From contig CAJUCM010000010.1 in the NCBI GenBank assembly GCA_910585235.1, positions 1 through 39,745 on the forward strand: a stretch of 39,745 nt of DNA, given 5' to 3'. Positions 24,125 through 31,765 of this stretch are shown here, piece after piece. Every line of letters starts with the position of its first letter. The first letter of the stretch is position 1. Source of the stretch: an uncultured Christensenella sp. GTDB taxonomy: Bacteria > Bacillota > Clostridia > Christensenellales > Borkfalkiaceae. The notes under the pieces were generated by a model. It ran no database searches. It saw nothing but the letters and a program-made list of their open reading frames with translations, and was not told where the DNA came from. The translations under genes and the position numbers were made by a program.

Positions 24125-25486
24125 TCAGTTATATACGTCGTACGTTTTTACGACCTGCTTCACGTCCGCCCAGAATTTATCCGCGTCGTAACCCGAAGAG
24201 GTCTGCACCTTTCCGACAATGTCCTTGAACGCCTGTTCAATATTTCCGCAACGGATGGTGGTCGGGCGGGGCGTCGCGTAGTCCATGAGTTTGGCAACGT
24301 CGCCGTACACCCCTTTCGTCAGTTCTTCGTTCATCCCCGTATCCGTATAGCAGGAATTGTGCGTAGGGAACGTGCCGATCGCGGAGAAGAACTCCATGCT
24401 GGCTTTGGCGGACGTAAAGTATTTGATGACCTGCGTCGCGGCGTCCGCATTGCGGGGCGTGGGAGACATGGCAAGGCACCAACTTCCGCAACCCGAAGTC
24501 ACTTTGCCCTTCGTTCCGTCCGTTTTGGTAACGACGGGCATCGGCATTGCCGCAATGTTCCTCAGTTTATCGCGGTACGAGGAAGTTTCAATATCGTTGA
24601 GAAGCCACGGTCCGTGCAGTGCAAATCCGATATCGCCCGTTGCAAGCGCATATTTGGAAGAACCCTTATAGCGGTAAGCCTCCACTTTCTGCAATTCGGC
24701 AAGCGCTTTGGCGGAAGTTTCCGAATCGAGCGCGCCCTCCATTTTCTGCGTATCGTTGTTGAACACTTCCCCTCCCGCCGAATAGACGAGCGGAGAATAG
24801 AAATACAGATCGCCTGCAACTCCCCCGAATCCGTAGGGAATGCTGATCTGCTGGGAATTGGATTTTCCGATCACTTTCAGAACCCTTGCAAGCTCATCCC
24901 ACGTCCAGGGATTCTGGACGGTGGCATAATCGCTCACGCCCGCCTTCGTAAGCACGTCGCGCGTCACGACCTCTTTGTTGTAGAAGAGCGCCGTGGGCGT
25001 CTCCATCGCGGAGAGCGCATACAGTTTGTTTCCGATCGTCGCCTGCTTGATGACGCTGTCTTTATAATCTTCTTTTTCCGCAGCGGACACATACTCGGTG
25101 ATGTCTCCGATATATTCGTCGTTTACATATTGCGCGATCTTGGGCGCATCGACCGCAAGCACGTCGGGATACCTGTCGTTGGAAGCCTTTGCGATCTGTA
25201 AATTTTCCGCAAGCGTATTGGCGTCCGTCTTGCTTTCCAGAATCACCTCTATTTTCTTGCTTCCGTCTGCGGTCATGTGTTCTTCTTTGTTGAAGTTTTC
25301 GGCAAGACCGAAATAGACGCTCCCCTCAGGCTGTTCCTCCGTCTTGTGGATCCACATCAATACTTTCGTTACGCCGTCCGTATCTTCATACTTTTCGTCG
25401 TCTCCGCACCCGGCAAGCGAAAACGCCGTCCCGACTGCCAACACTGCCGCCGTAGCGACAATCGATACCTTCTTGAATGCTTTCAT
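24125..25486 (-). CDS. ABC transporter sugar-binding lipoprotein (MsmE-like)
   Basis: Extracellular solute-binding protein, 453 residues, family 1 type. The lipoprotein signal ends at SLAGC (Cys27). Mature-region features include VLMWIHKTEEQPEG, FNKE, the VLAVDAPKIAQYV hinge area, NPWTWDEL, GPWLLNDI and SGCGSWCLAMS, all usual for this class. It is the first gene of the seven-gene unit, with AAGGAG 8 bases upstream of the ATG. Its ligand is presumably fructose-containing oligosaccharide, from the neighbouring GH32 and kinase genes; the sequence alone does not show the ligand. Confidence 0.94.
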   Translation of the reverse strand: MKAFKKVSIVATAAVLAVGTAFSLAGCGDDEKYEDTDGVTKVLMWIHKTEEQPEGSVYFGLAENFNKEEHMTADGSKKIEVILESKTDANTLAENLQIAKASNDRYPDVLAVDAPKIAQYVNDEYIGDITEYVSAAEKEDYKDSVIKQATIGNKLYALSAMETPTALFYNKEVVTRDVLTKAGVSDYATVQNPWTWDELARVLKVIGKSNSQQISIPYGFGGVAGDLYFYSPLVYSAGGEVFNNDTQKMEGALDSETSAKALAELQKVEAYRYKGSSKYALATGDIGFALHGPWLLNDIETSSYRDKLRNIAAMPMPVVTKTDGTKGKVTSGCGSWCLAMSPTPRNADAATQVIKYFTSAKASMEFFSAIGTFPTHNSCYTDTGMNEELTKGVYGDVAKLMDYATPRPTTIRCGNIEQAFKDIVGKVQTSSGYDADKFWADVKQVVKTYDVYN

Positions 25487-25512
25487 ATTTCCTACTCCTT
25501 AAAATTTTTTAT

Positions 25513-25524
25513 GGAAACGTTTCC
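25513..25524. promoter_or_regulatory. Operator palindrome in the leader of the transporter unit
   Basis: GGAAACGTTTCC, a perfect 12-bp palindrome, 26 bases upstream of the binding-protein ATG. It is a LacI-family style operator with a CG centre, 54 bp from the site at 25566-25579. Confidence 0.7.
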
Positions 25525-25565
25525 GCTTTTGCTCTAAAAAAACGGCTTCCGCCCTTACCGTAATG

Positions 25566-25579
25566 TGGAATCGTTTCCT
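25566..25579. promoter_or_regulatory. Operator palindrome at the start site of the transporter unit
   Basis: TGGAATCGTTTCCT, half-sites GGAA and TTCC around TCGT. It lies 13 bases downstream of the -10, in the initially transcribed region. Confidence 0.65.
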
Positions 25580-25592
25580 TATCGATGATTAT

Positions 25593-25621
25593 ATCATAAC
25601 GCCAAAAATATATTTTGTCAA
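25593..25621 (-). promoter_or_regulatory. SigA promoter of the transporter/fructan unit
   Basis: TTGACA (25616-25621), 17-bp spacer, TATGAT (25593-25598) on the minus strand. A TATAAT three bases further downstream is an alternative -10. Confidence 0.85.
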
Positions 25622-25636
25622 TAGTTTTTCAAAAAT

Positions 25637-25664
25637 TTGTCGTAATTTTTTGCGGAAATAAAAT
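25637..25664 (+). promoter_or_regulatory. Possible promoter of murG
   Basis: TTGTCG (25637-25642), 16-bp spacer, TAAAAT (25659-25664), 29 bases before the murG ATG and divergent from the fructan promoter. The match is moderate. Confidence 0.4.
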
Positions 25665-25692
25665 CACACAAAAAGAATATACTGAAAAAGAC

Positions 25693-26742
25693 ATGAAAAC
25701 CATTCTTTTTACGGGCGGCGGGAGCGCGGGACACGTCGTTCCGAATCTTGCGATCATGAACGAACTGCGCTATTCCCACCGCGTACTGTACATGGGAACG
25801 AACGGAATCGAACGCGGACTTGTCGAAAAGGCGGGCTATCCTTTTTATGAGATCGAATGCCCCAAGCTCGTCCGCTCCCTGACGCTGAAAAATTTAACCA
25901 TCCCCTTTCGCCTCAGCAAAGCGGTAAACGCCGCAAAAGAAGTTTTGGAAAAGGAGCGCCCCGACCTCGTCTTTTCCAAGGGCGGGTTTGTAAGTTTTCC
26001 CGCCGTCAGCGCGGCGCACAAACTCGGCATTCCGGCGCTTACGCACGAGAGCGATCTGAGCGCGGGGCTCTGCACGAAACTCATTGCAAAAAAATGCAAG
26101 CGCGTTCTGACCTCTTTTCCCGAAGCCGCCGATCTCTTCAAAAACGGCGAATACGTCGGCTCGCCCATCCGCAAAGAGATCCTCCGCGGAGAAAAATCGC
26201 GCGCCAGAAAGAAATTCTCGCTATCCGAGCAAAAACCCGTTCTGCTCGTTTTGGGGGGCGGGAGCGGAAGCAGGGCGATCAACGAAGCCGTCCGCGCAAA
26301 CTTAAAAAAACTGCTCAAAATATTCGATATTCTTCATCTGACGGGAAAAGGAAACCTTATCAAGGAAGAGACGGGCTATATCCAGCGCGAGTTTGAACAG
26401 GATATGGGGAGCGCGTACGCCGCCGCGGACGTCGTTCTATGTCGGGCGGGAAGCAACACGGTGTTCGAGCTTTTATGCCTCAAAAAGCCCTGCCTGCTCA
26501 TACCGCTCAAAAAGGGTTCGCGGGGCGATCAGCTTGAAAACGCCCTCTATTTTGAAAAAAAGGGACTGTGCCGCGTACTCGACGAGAGCGAAATTTCCGA
26601 TCTCTACGAAGAAATCACAAAAACGTACCGCGACGAAGCATTAAAAAATGCGCTCGGAACGGCGCATATTGAAAACGGACTTGCAAACATTCTCAATCTG
26701 ATCGAAAAGTATTCCAACCCTAATCCGTCGGCGCAAGCGTAA
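25693..26742 (+). CDS. murG: UDP-GlcNAc:MurNAc-pentapeptide-PP-lipid transferase
   Basis: Adds GlcNAc to lipid I to make lipid II on the inner face of the membrane. The 349-residue GT28 protein carries the family motifs TGGGSAGHVVPN near the N-terminus, FSKGGFVSFPAV, LTHESDLSAGL, LGGGSGSRAIN and CRAGSNTVFE near the nucleotide site. Its length is typical. The start is ATG at 25693; an in-frame start 78 bases upstream has no support. No clear Shine-Dalgarno precedes the ATG. The gene is alone, away from any dcw cluster, so a second MurG-like paralogue elsewhere in the genome cannot be excluded. Its 3' end overlaps the convergent yunB by 23 bases. Confidence 0.92.
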   Translation: MKTILFTGGGSAGHVVPNLAIMNELRYSHRVLYMGTNGIERGLVEKAGYPFYEIECPKLVRSLTLKNLTIPFRLSKAVNAAKEVLEKERPDLVFSKGGFVSFPAVSAAHKLGIPALTHESDLSAGLCTKLIAKKCKRVLTSFPEAADLFKNGEYVGSPIRKEILRGEKSRARKKFSLSEQKPVLLVLGGGSGSRAINEAVRANLKKLLKIFDILHLTGKGNLIKEETGYIQREFEQDMGSAYAAADVVLCRAGSNTVFELLCLKKPCLLIPLKKGSRGDQLENALYFEKKGLCRVLDESEISDLYEEITKTYRDEALKNALGTAHIENGLANILNLIEKYSNPNPSAQA

Positions 26743-27385
26743 AACCGCCCCCGAACAAATCGGCGTTCAGAAACGTTTCGGGAACTTTGCCGATGAGTAC
26801 GCTTTCGGCGACGAGCACTTCGGTAAGCGAAGCAAAATTGCTCGATCCCGTCGGCATGATGATCGAAATATCGGCAACGATTTCAAGGTAAATGGAGTGT
26901 TTCGTCTGGTTGATCCCCGCCTCCTCGAATTTGGAGACGAACCGACAGGACACATTGGAAATGGGAATAATTTTAATATGCAATTTGGGTCCGAAGCCCG
27001 CCCAGGCGGAAACGCCCGTAAACGCGCCGAGCGGCACTTCCACCCCTGCCTCGCTCATGCTGTTCAGATTCTCCTGCGACATATAGGCGGTATCGCGGGC
27101 AATGCGGTTGATCTGGAACGAATTGGAGGAGACCGCCTGAATTTCCCCGTCCTCTCCCCGCTCGATCGCGATCAGATCTTCATAACGCATTTTATCGGAG
27201 AGCGTATAATAGACGGCGTCGTTGACGGCGACCGTCGTGATCGACCGCATACTTGCCTCTGCGATCGACTTTAACACGTTCGTTACATTTTTATGGATCA
27301 TGATGATAAGCGCAATCAGAACAAATGCTACGACGGCGAAAATCACCCGCCGCTTTAATTTGCGTCTGCCCGAAATTTTCTTCAC
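26720..27385 (-). CDS. yunB: Sporulation protein YunB
   Basis: Membrane-anchored sporulation protein. Residues about 10-35 from the chosen GTG form one membrane helix (VIFAVVAFVLIALIIM). The rest matches YunB landmarks: VPLGAFTG, GFGPKLHIKIIPI, EAGINQTKHSIYLEIVADI, IMPTGSS and VPETF. In Bacillus subtilis yunB belongs to the SigE regulon; its exact role is unknown. The open frame extends to 27511, but that part runs through a terminator hairpin. The GTG at 27383-27385 lies four bases after CATACAATA and has no Shine-Dalgarno. A TTG at 27412 is the alternative start. Confidence 0.85.
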   Translation of the reverse strand: MKKISGRRKLKRRVIFAVVAFVLIALIIMIHKNVTNVLKSIAEASMRSITTVAVNDAVYYTLSDKMRYEDLIAIERGEDGEIQAVSSNSFQINRIARDTAYMSQENLNSMSEAGVEVPLGAFTGVSAWAGFGPKLHIKIIPISNVSCRFVSKFEEAGINQTKHSIYLEIVADISIIMPTGSSNFASLTEVLVAESVLIGKVPETFLNADLFGGGFTLAPTD

Positions 27386-27389
27386 AGAA

Positions 27390-27398
27390 TATTGTATG
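27390..27398 (-). promoter_or_regulatory. SigE-like -10 element before yunB
   Basis: CATACAATA on the minus strand contains the SigE -10 consensus CATACAnT. No clear -35 was found. The GTG codon begins five bases downstream of it, so the mRNA may be leaderless. Confidence 0.45.
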
Positions 27399-27467
27399 CG
27401 GAAATCGGACAAACCTTTCTGAAAAATAAAAAAGCGTCCATACAAAAACGCAATTCTTATAGAAATT

Positions 27468-27505
27468 AAAAAGAGCAAAGAATATTGAAGTCCTTCGCTC
27501 TTTTT
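27468..27505. terminator. Terminator after the CPBP gene
   Basis: Stem AAAAAGAGCAAAG / CTTCGCTCTTTTT (13 pairs, one wobble), 12-nt loop, A- and T-runs on both sides so it can work in either direction. It separates the AT-rich island from yunB. Confidence 0.82.
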
Positions 27506-27561
27506 GATCATAAGATAAATTACTGTTTAACGAATTGCTGTGATAATAGCAAACGGCATAA

Positions 27562-28476
27562 TTATTGTTTTTCGCCCATAGCTGCATTGTCTTGTGTTTC
27601 GGGCGTAGGAATTTCAAAAGTAGGTTTTTTATAATATTTCCCCTTGATAAAAATAATTAAGACGATTATAAAAGATATTGTTTGCGCAATCGCCACTCGT
27701 ACTGTTTGCAATTCGTCAATGCCGCTTATCGAGCCGATATGCAAAATATTAACGATTGTATTATTTATAAAGTGGTCTGTCATAGGCAGCCATAATGAAC
27801 CCGTCATTTTTGTCAATAGGCAAAACTTTGCTCCCGTAATTCCCGTTGCAAAAAACAGCATTATCATCATCATAAACATACCGCCCAGACTGCGCTCGCC
27901 GTCAATATAACTGCGGATAGGCGCAATGAAATGCCATAAGCCGAAAAGTACGGAAGATATAATTACGGCAATGAAAAAGTTATATTTCTTTTCTGCCAAT
28001 TTCAAAAACAGTCCGCGAAAAACGCCTTCTTCCATAACTACGTTTATAATGTTTCCTGCAATACAGAGAACGAAAAACAAAAAGCCTGTTTGATTTCCCA
28101 TATTACCGTCAACAGAATAACTTGTCACATAAAACTGTAATGACGGCGATTTACCCGTAACGGCAAGAATTATCAATTCTATGCCATAGGCTAATATGTA
28201 AACCGATATTCCGAGTATTGCTCCGTAGAGCAAATATTTAGGCGCACGGCGAACACGAAAGCCCGCTTCGGGCGGTTTAATATGCAAAAAGAATAACGAT
28301 AAAAAACAAACCACTATTCCCAACAACTTATGAATAAAGGCTTCGCCGAAAAATGTTTGGTCGGTTCGTATTAAGAAATATTCCAAACAACGGAATAGCA
28401 AGCAAACCGCATAAACGGCAAAAATAGATAAAATAATTTTAATGCCGTTCTTATTTTTATTAGTTAGTATATTCAT
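27562..28476 (-). CDS. CPBP-family intramembrane protease (CAAX/Abi type)
   Basis: Polytopic membrane protein, 304 residues, about eight helices. It carries the three CPBP signature elements: EEGVFRG (EExxxR type), FGLWH (FxxxH) and DHFINN (HxxxN), the presumed metal ligands of Rce1-like glutamic proteases. The start is ATG at 28474-28476 with AGGAG eight to nine bases upstream. The C-terminal tail is polar (FEIPTPETQD). Such proteins act in prenyl-protein processing in eukaryotes and in bacteriocin maturation or immunity in Firmicutes; the target here is unknown. Base composition is clearly more AT-rich than the flanking genes. Confidence 0.88.
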   Translation of the reverse strand: MNILTNKNKNGIKIILSIFAVYAVCLLFRCLEYFLIRTDQTFFGEAFIHKLLGIVVCFLSLFFLHIKPPEAGFRVRRAPKYLLYGAILGISVYILAYGIELIILAVTGKSPSLQFYVTSYSVDGNMGNQTGFLFFVLCIAGNIINVVMEEGVFRGLFLKLAEKKYNFFIAVIISSVLFGLWHFIAPIRSYIDGERSLGGMFMMMIMLFFATGITGAKFCLLTKMTGSLWLPMTDHFINNTIVNILHIGSISGIDELQTVRVAIAQTISFIIVLIIFIKGKYYKKPTFEIPTPETQDNAAMGEKQ

Positions 28477-28579
28477 ACAAACTGCTCCTACTAAAATCGT
28501 TTTGATAATTATAATGATTGTAAAATTCAAAAGCAATGCTGTGAATGCTAACTTACAAAAGCGGAATACCAAGTTACAA

Positions 28580-28606
28580 AAGAGGCTGTGAATTTCACAG
28601 CCTCTT
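28580..28606 (-). terminator. Terminator after the LytTR-DUF3021 pair
   Basis: Perfect 13-bp inverted repeat AAGAGGCTGTGAA / TTCACAGCCTCTT followed by TTTGT on the minus strand. Confidence 0.82.
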
Positions 28607-28611
28607 AAAAA

Positions 28612-29052
28612 TTATTCTGTTTTATCATTGTTATTTTTTCTCTTTCTCAACTCGTCCAAACTTGCGTTTATTTCTTTTGCATCCCGGTTAATTTTTATAA
28701 TATCCATAATTATAGCAAGAACAAAAACTATAACGCCGACTACACATACAATCCAAATTTCGTTTACTGCAAACCAATCGAAAAGAAAGCCAAACCCTAA
28801 AAGTATACCGATTAAATATACGAGCATTACCGCATAGTTGATTATTTTATATTTCATATTTATTTTATCAAACAATATAAAACCGATATGCGCCAAAAAA
28901 TTCACAAGCAATATCTGAAAAGGCGCAACTAATGTCATTAAAGTAAACCCTTTTATAATAGCAACTATGCACATTAAAAAGATACTCAATGCGGTTGTCG
29001 CAAGTGTATTTATCAGCAAACGCTTAACAAAATTAAATATCTGCCTTTTCAT
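28612..29052 (-). CDS. DUF3021 four-helix membrane protein
   Basis: A 146-residue membrane protein with about four hydrophobic helices (LATTALSIFLMCIVAII, LVAPFQILLVNFLAHIGFIL, IINYAVMLVYLIGILLGFGF, WIVCVVGVIVFVLAIIM) and a charged C-terminal helix (INRDAKEINASLDELRKRKN). This layout and its overlap with a LytTR gene are typical of DUF3021. Such pairs are common in Firmicutes; the membrane protein is thought to restrain or signal to the LytTR regulator. Its ATG overlaps the regulator's stop (ATGA), implying translational coupling. Confidence 0.82.
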   Translation of the reverse strand: MKRQIFNFVKRLLINTLATTALSIFLMCIVAIIKGFTLMTLVAPFQILLVNFLAHIGFILFDKINMKYKIINYAVMLVYLIGILLGFGFLFDWFAVNEIWIVCVVGVIVFVLAIIMDIIKINRDAKEINASLDELRKRKNNNDKTE

Positions 29053-29495
29053 ATCATTTTCTCCAACCGCTTTTTTATTGTGGGAATAAAGTTCCTCGAT
29101 ATAATTACCTTTTCGCCGTTTTCAAGCATTGCTTCCATTTTAGAGTTAAAAATTGCTTTAACGCTGACCAAAGTGTTTAAGTTCAAAACACACGATTTAC
29201 TTATTTGTTCAAACCCGTAATTATATAGTTTTTCGGCAAATTGATATAGCGGCAAGTCTGAACTATAAACTTTTTCTTTTATATAAATAAAAACTTGCTT
29301 TTCTACACTTTCAATATAATAAATATCCGATACTCGCACAAAACAAATTTTTCCGTCATCATCTTGACAACGGACTATATTATCAACCGATTTTATTGCC
29401 GTTTCTATGCGGTGTACGGTTTCTGACATTTCGGGGTATTCTATAAGAACTTCAATATCATTCTTATTTTTGTTTTCTTTTAAGTTAATTTTCAT
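29049..29495 (-). CDS. LytTR-domain DNA-binding regulator
   Basis: A 148-residue regulator made of a short N-terminal region (about 1-45) and a LytTR DNA-binding domain (about 50-148). The domain shows VRVSDIYYIESVEKQVFIY, a VYSSDLPLYQFAEKL segment, FEQISKSCVLNLNTLVSV and KVIISRNFIPTIKKRL. There is no receiver domain, as usual for the DUF3021-linked type. The start is ATG at 29493-29495, 60 bases after the predicted transcription start; the Shine-Dalgarno is poor. It probably controls its own operon. Confidence 0.88.
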   Translation of the reverse strand: MKINLKENKNKNDIEVLIEYPEMSETVHRIETAIKSVDNIVRCQDDDGKICFVRVSDIYYIESVEKQVFIYIKEKVYSSDLPLYQFAEKLYNYGFEQISKSCVLNLNTLVSVKAIFNSKMEAMLENGEKVIISRNFIPTIKKRLEKMI

Positions 29496-29561
29496 AATGA
29501 TTTCATCTATTGATGAGAACGGTTTTCCGAAGATCGATAAATCACCGTTTATCTTACAGAT

Positions 29562-29590
29562 ATTATAAAACAAACACTTCAAAAAGTAAA
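29562..29590 (-). promoter_or_regulatory. Promoter of the LytTR-DUF3021 operon
   Basis: TTTACT (29585-29590), 17-bp spacer, TATAAT (29562-29567) on the minus strand. It overlaps the U-tract of the hom terminator. Confidence 0.65.
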
Positions 29591-29617
29591 ATAAATAAGC
29601 GCACGATACCGTGCGCT
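29588..29617 (-). terminator. Terminator of hom
   Basis: Stem AGCGCACG / CGTGCGCT (8 bp, loop of 4) followed on the minus strand by TATTTATTTT. Confidence 0.75.
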
Positions 29618-29646
29618 CCGCTTATATTGCGATCAATTTATTCTTT

Positions 29647-30924
29647 TTACGATACCACTCTGAGAACGGATTCTACGTTTGCGATCTCCGTCGAATTGAT
29701 TTTTTCGACGGCGTTTTTGATAGCAAATTCATGCGTGGCGTGCGTGACGAGTACGATCGAAGCCTTGCCGTCCCCTTTTTCGCGCTGGATCATTTCCACG
29801 ATCGAAACGTGATATTTGCCCAGTACGGAGGCGATCTTTGCAAGCACGCCGGGTTCGTCCGAAACCGACAGACGCAGATAATACGCGCTCATAAAATCCT
29901 CGACGAAGTTTACGTCTTTTTCCGCCTCTTCGCCGTTTTTGAAGGTGGAATATCTGATCTCCGTATGCGTCGCCGCATAGATAATGTCGCTGACGATCGC
30001 GCTCCCCGTAGGAAGAGACCCCGCGCCCCTGCCGTAGAGCATGACTTCGCCGACCGAATCGCCCTCCACGAACACTGCGTTGAATCCGTCCGACACGCTC
30101 GCAAGCGGATGATCGGCGCGTACAAAAGTCGGATGCACCCTCACTTCGATCCCCGCGTCGGTATTCTTACCGATCGCAAGCAATTTCAGAACGTAGCCGA
30201 GCTGTTTCCCGTCCAGAATGTCCTCTTCGGAGACGTTCGTGATCCCCTCGCGGAACACTTTTGAAAAAGGCACTTTCGTATGGAACGCAAGCGAAGAGAG
30301 AATGGAGAGTTTATAAGCCGCATCGAACCCTTCTACGTCGGAGGAGGGATCGGCTTCCGCATAGCCGAGCTTTTTCGCCTCTGCAAGCGCCGCCTCGTAG
30401 CTCATGCCCGCGCAGGTCATTTTGGTCAGAATATAATTGGTCGTGCCGTTGATGATCCCCATGAGGGAAGAAATCCGGTTGCCCTGCAATCCGTCCAACA
30501 GCGTTCTGATGATGGGAACTCCGCCGACGCAGCTCGCCTCGAAGAACAGCCCCGCGTTGTGCCGCTGTGCAGCGCGTTCCAGCTCGTGAGAGTATTTTGC
30601 ATAGAGTTCCTTATTGCTCGTTACGACCGTTCTGCCGACGTTGAGCGCGGCAAGCGTATATTCTTTTGCCGCCGCCGTTCCGCCGATACATTCCACGATC
30701 ACGTTTACGTCGGGATTGCACACGACTTCCGCGATATTCGCGGCGATCTTCTCTTCGGGAACGCCGAGACTCTCCGTACGGGCGCGGTTCATTTCAAGCA
30801 CGCTCACGACTTCGATATCGACGTTCTGCGTCTTCTGATAAAATTCACGGTGCTTTTCAAGAATCTGATAAGTTCCGCCGCCGACGACGCCGAGTCCCAA
30901 AATTGCCACGCCGATTTTTTTCAT
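29647..30924 (-). CDS. hom: Homoserine dehydrogenase
   Basis: Reduces aspartate semialdehyde to homoserine, at the branch to threonine and methionine. The 425-residue protein has an N-terminal Rossmann fold (GLGVVGGGTY), SNKELYAKY, the family signature GIINGTTNYILTKM and the catalytic region SSDVEGFDAAYKLSIL. A C-terminal ACT domain (about 350-425; YYLRLSVSDEPGVLAKIASV) points to feedback control by an amino acid, normally threonine. A GAGGGAG Shine-Dalgarno precedes the ATG. It lies 55 bases after coaX with no terminator between, so it is probably the third gene of the ECF-coaX-hom unit. Confidence 0.97.
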   Translation of the reverse strand: MKKIGVAILGLGVVGGGTYQILEKHREFYQKTQNVDIEVVSVLEMNRARTESLGVPEEKIAANIAEVVCNPDVNVIVECIGGTAAAKEYTLAALNVGRTVVTSNKELYAKYSHELERAAQRHNAGLFFEASCVGGVPIIRTLLDGLQGNRISSLMGIINGTTNYILTKMTCAGMSYEAALAEAKKLGYAEADPSSDVEGFDAAYKLSILSSLAFHTKVPFSKVFREGITNVSEEDILDGKQLGYVLKLLAIGKNTDAGIEVRVHPTFVRADHPLASVSDGFNAVFVEGDSVGEVMLYGRGAGSLPTGSAIVSDIIYAATHTEIRYSTFKNGEEAEKDVNFVEDFMSAYYLRLSVSDEPGVLAKIASVLGKYHVSIVEMIQREKGDGKASIVLVTHATHEFAIKNAVEKINSTEIANVESVLRVVS

Positions 30925-30979
30925 GTGATTATCTCCCTCTAAAACACTTCACTTTTAAGGTACGCCCGAAAGACGAAAA

Positions 30980-31765
30980 TTATTTATTTTCTTCCGTATT
31001 CAGGTAATATAAATATTTCAGCCCGTAGAGCGTCAGCGTTTTATCAATGATGTCGATGCACTTCGTTTCCTTTGCGATCGTCTCCGAAAAACCGCCCGTC
31101 GCAATGGTGATAACGTCCTGCGTTTTCAGTTCCGACTTGATCCTTGCCACGATGGACTCCACAAGCCCCGCAAACCCGAACACGATCCCCGCCTGCATAT
31201 TCGTGACGGTGTTCGTTGCGATCACGCTCTTGGGCGCCACGATCTCCACGCGCGGAAGTTTTGCCGTTCCGCTCACAAGACTGTCCAAAGAGCCCTTGAT
31301 CCCCGGCGCGATCACCCCGCCGATAAACGCGCCGTCCCTGTCGAGAATATTGAACGTGGTCGCCGTTCCGAAATCGACGACGACCATGGGCTTTTCCGAA
31401 CCGTAAGCCCGCAAAGCCGCAACGTTGTTCACGACGCGATCCGCCCCCACTTCCTTGGCGTTGTCCGCACGCATTTTCAAGCCCGTTTTCAGCCCCGGTG
31501 CGATTTCAAGCGGCGTAATGCCGAGATAGACGGAAAATATATGCTCCACCGTATAGTCGAGCGACGGCACGACCGAAGAAAATATTCCGCCCGTGATATT
31601 CTCTTTTTGAATACCGTTGATCGCGAGCATCTCCAGAAGGTGCGCGCCGTATTCGTCGGAAGTGCGCTTCATATCCGTCGCCGCGCGCCAGGAGCATTTA
31701 AGCTCGTCCCCGTCGAATACCGCAAATTTGAGATTGGTATTTCCAACGTCGATACAGAGAATCAT
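30980..31765 (-). CDS. coaX: Type III pantothenate kinase
   Basis: Phosphorylates pantothenate, the first step of coenzyme A synthesis. At 261 residues it has the ASKHA-fold motifs of CoaX: DVGNTNLKFAVF (phosphate 1), VGADRVVNNVAA, VVVDFGTATTFNIL (phosphate 2) and GGVIAPGIKGSLDSL. Type III enzymes are not inhibited by CoA and need a monovalent cation. The ATG overlaps the stop of the upstream S-component gene by four bases, so import and phosphorylation of pantothenate are probably coupled. Confidence 0.97.
   Translation of the reverse strand: MILCIDVGNTNLKFAVFDGDELKCSWRAATDMKRTSDEYGAHLLEMLAINGIQKENITGGIFSSVVPSLDYTVEHIFSVYLGITPLEIAPGLKTGLKMRADNAKEVGADRVVNNVAALRAYGSEKPMVVVDFGTATTFNILDRDGAFIGGVIAPGIKGSLDSLVSGTAKLPRVEIVAPKSVIATNTVTNMQAGIVFGFAGLVESIVARIKSELKTQDVITIATGGFSETIAKETKCIDIIDKTLTLYGLKYLYYLNTEENK

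Noticed and set aside
27386..27511. N-terminal extension of YunB to 27511
   Set aside because: The extra codons run through the terminator hairpin of the CPBP gene, and the conserved YunB sequence starts later.
29583..29617. Inverted repeat at the edge of the AT-rich island as an attachment site or IS end
   Set aside because: It is followed by a T-rich tract and ends the hom gene, so it is a terminator; no matching copy or target duplication was found at the other edge.
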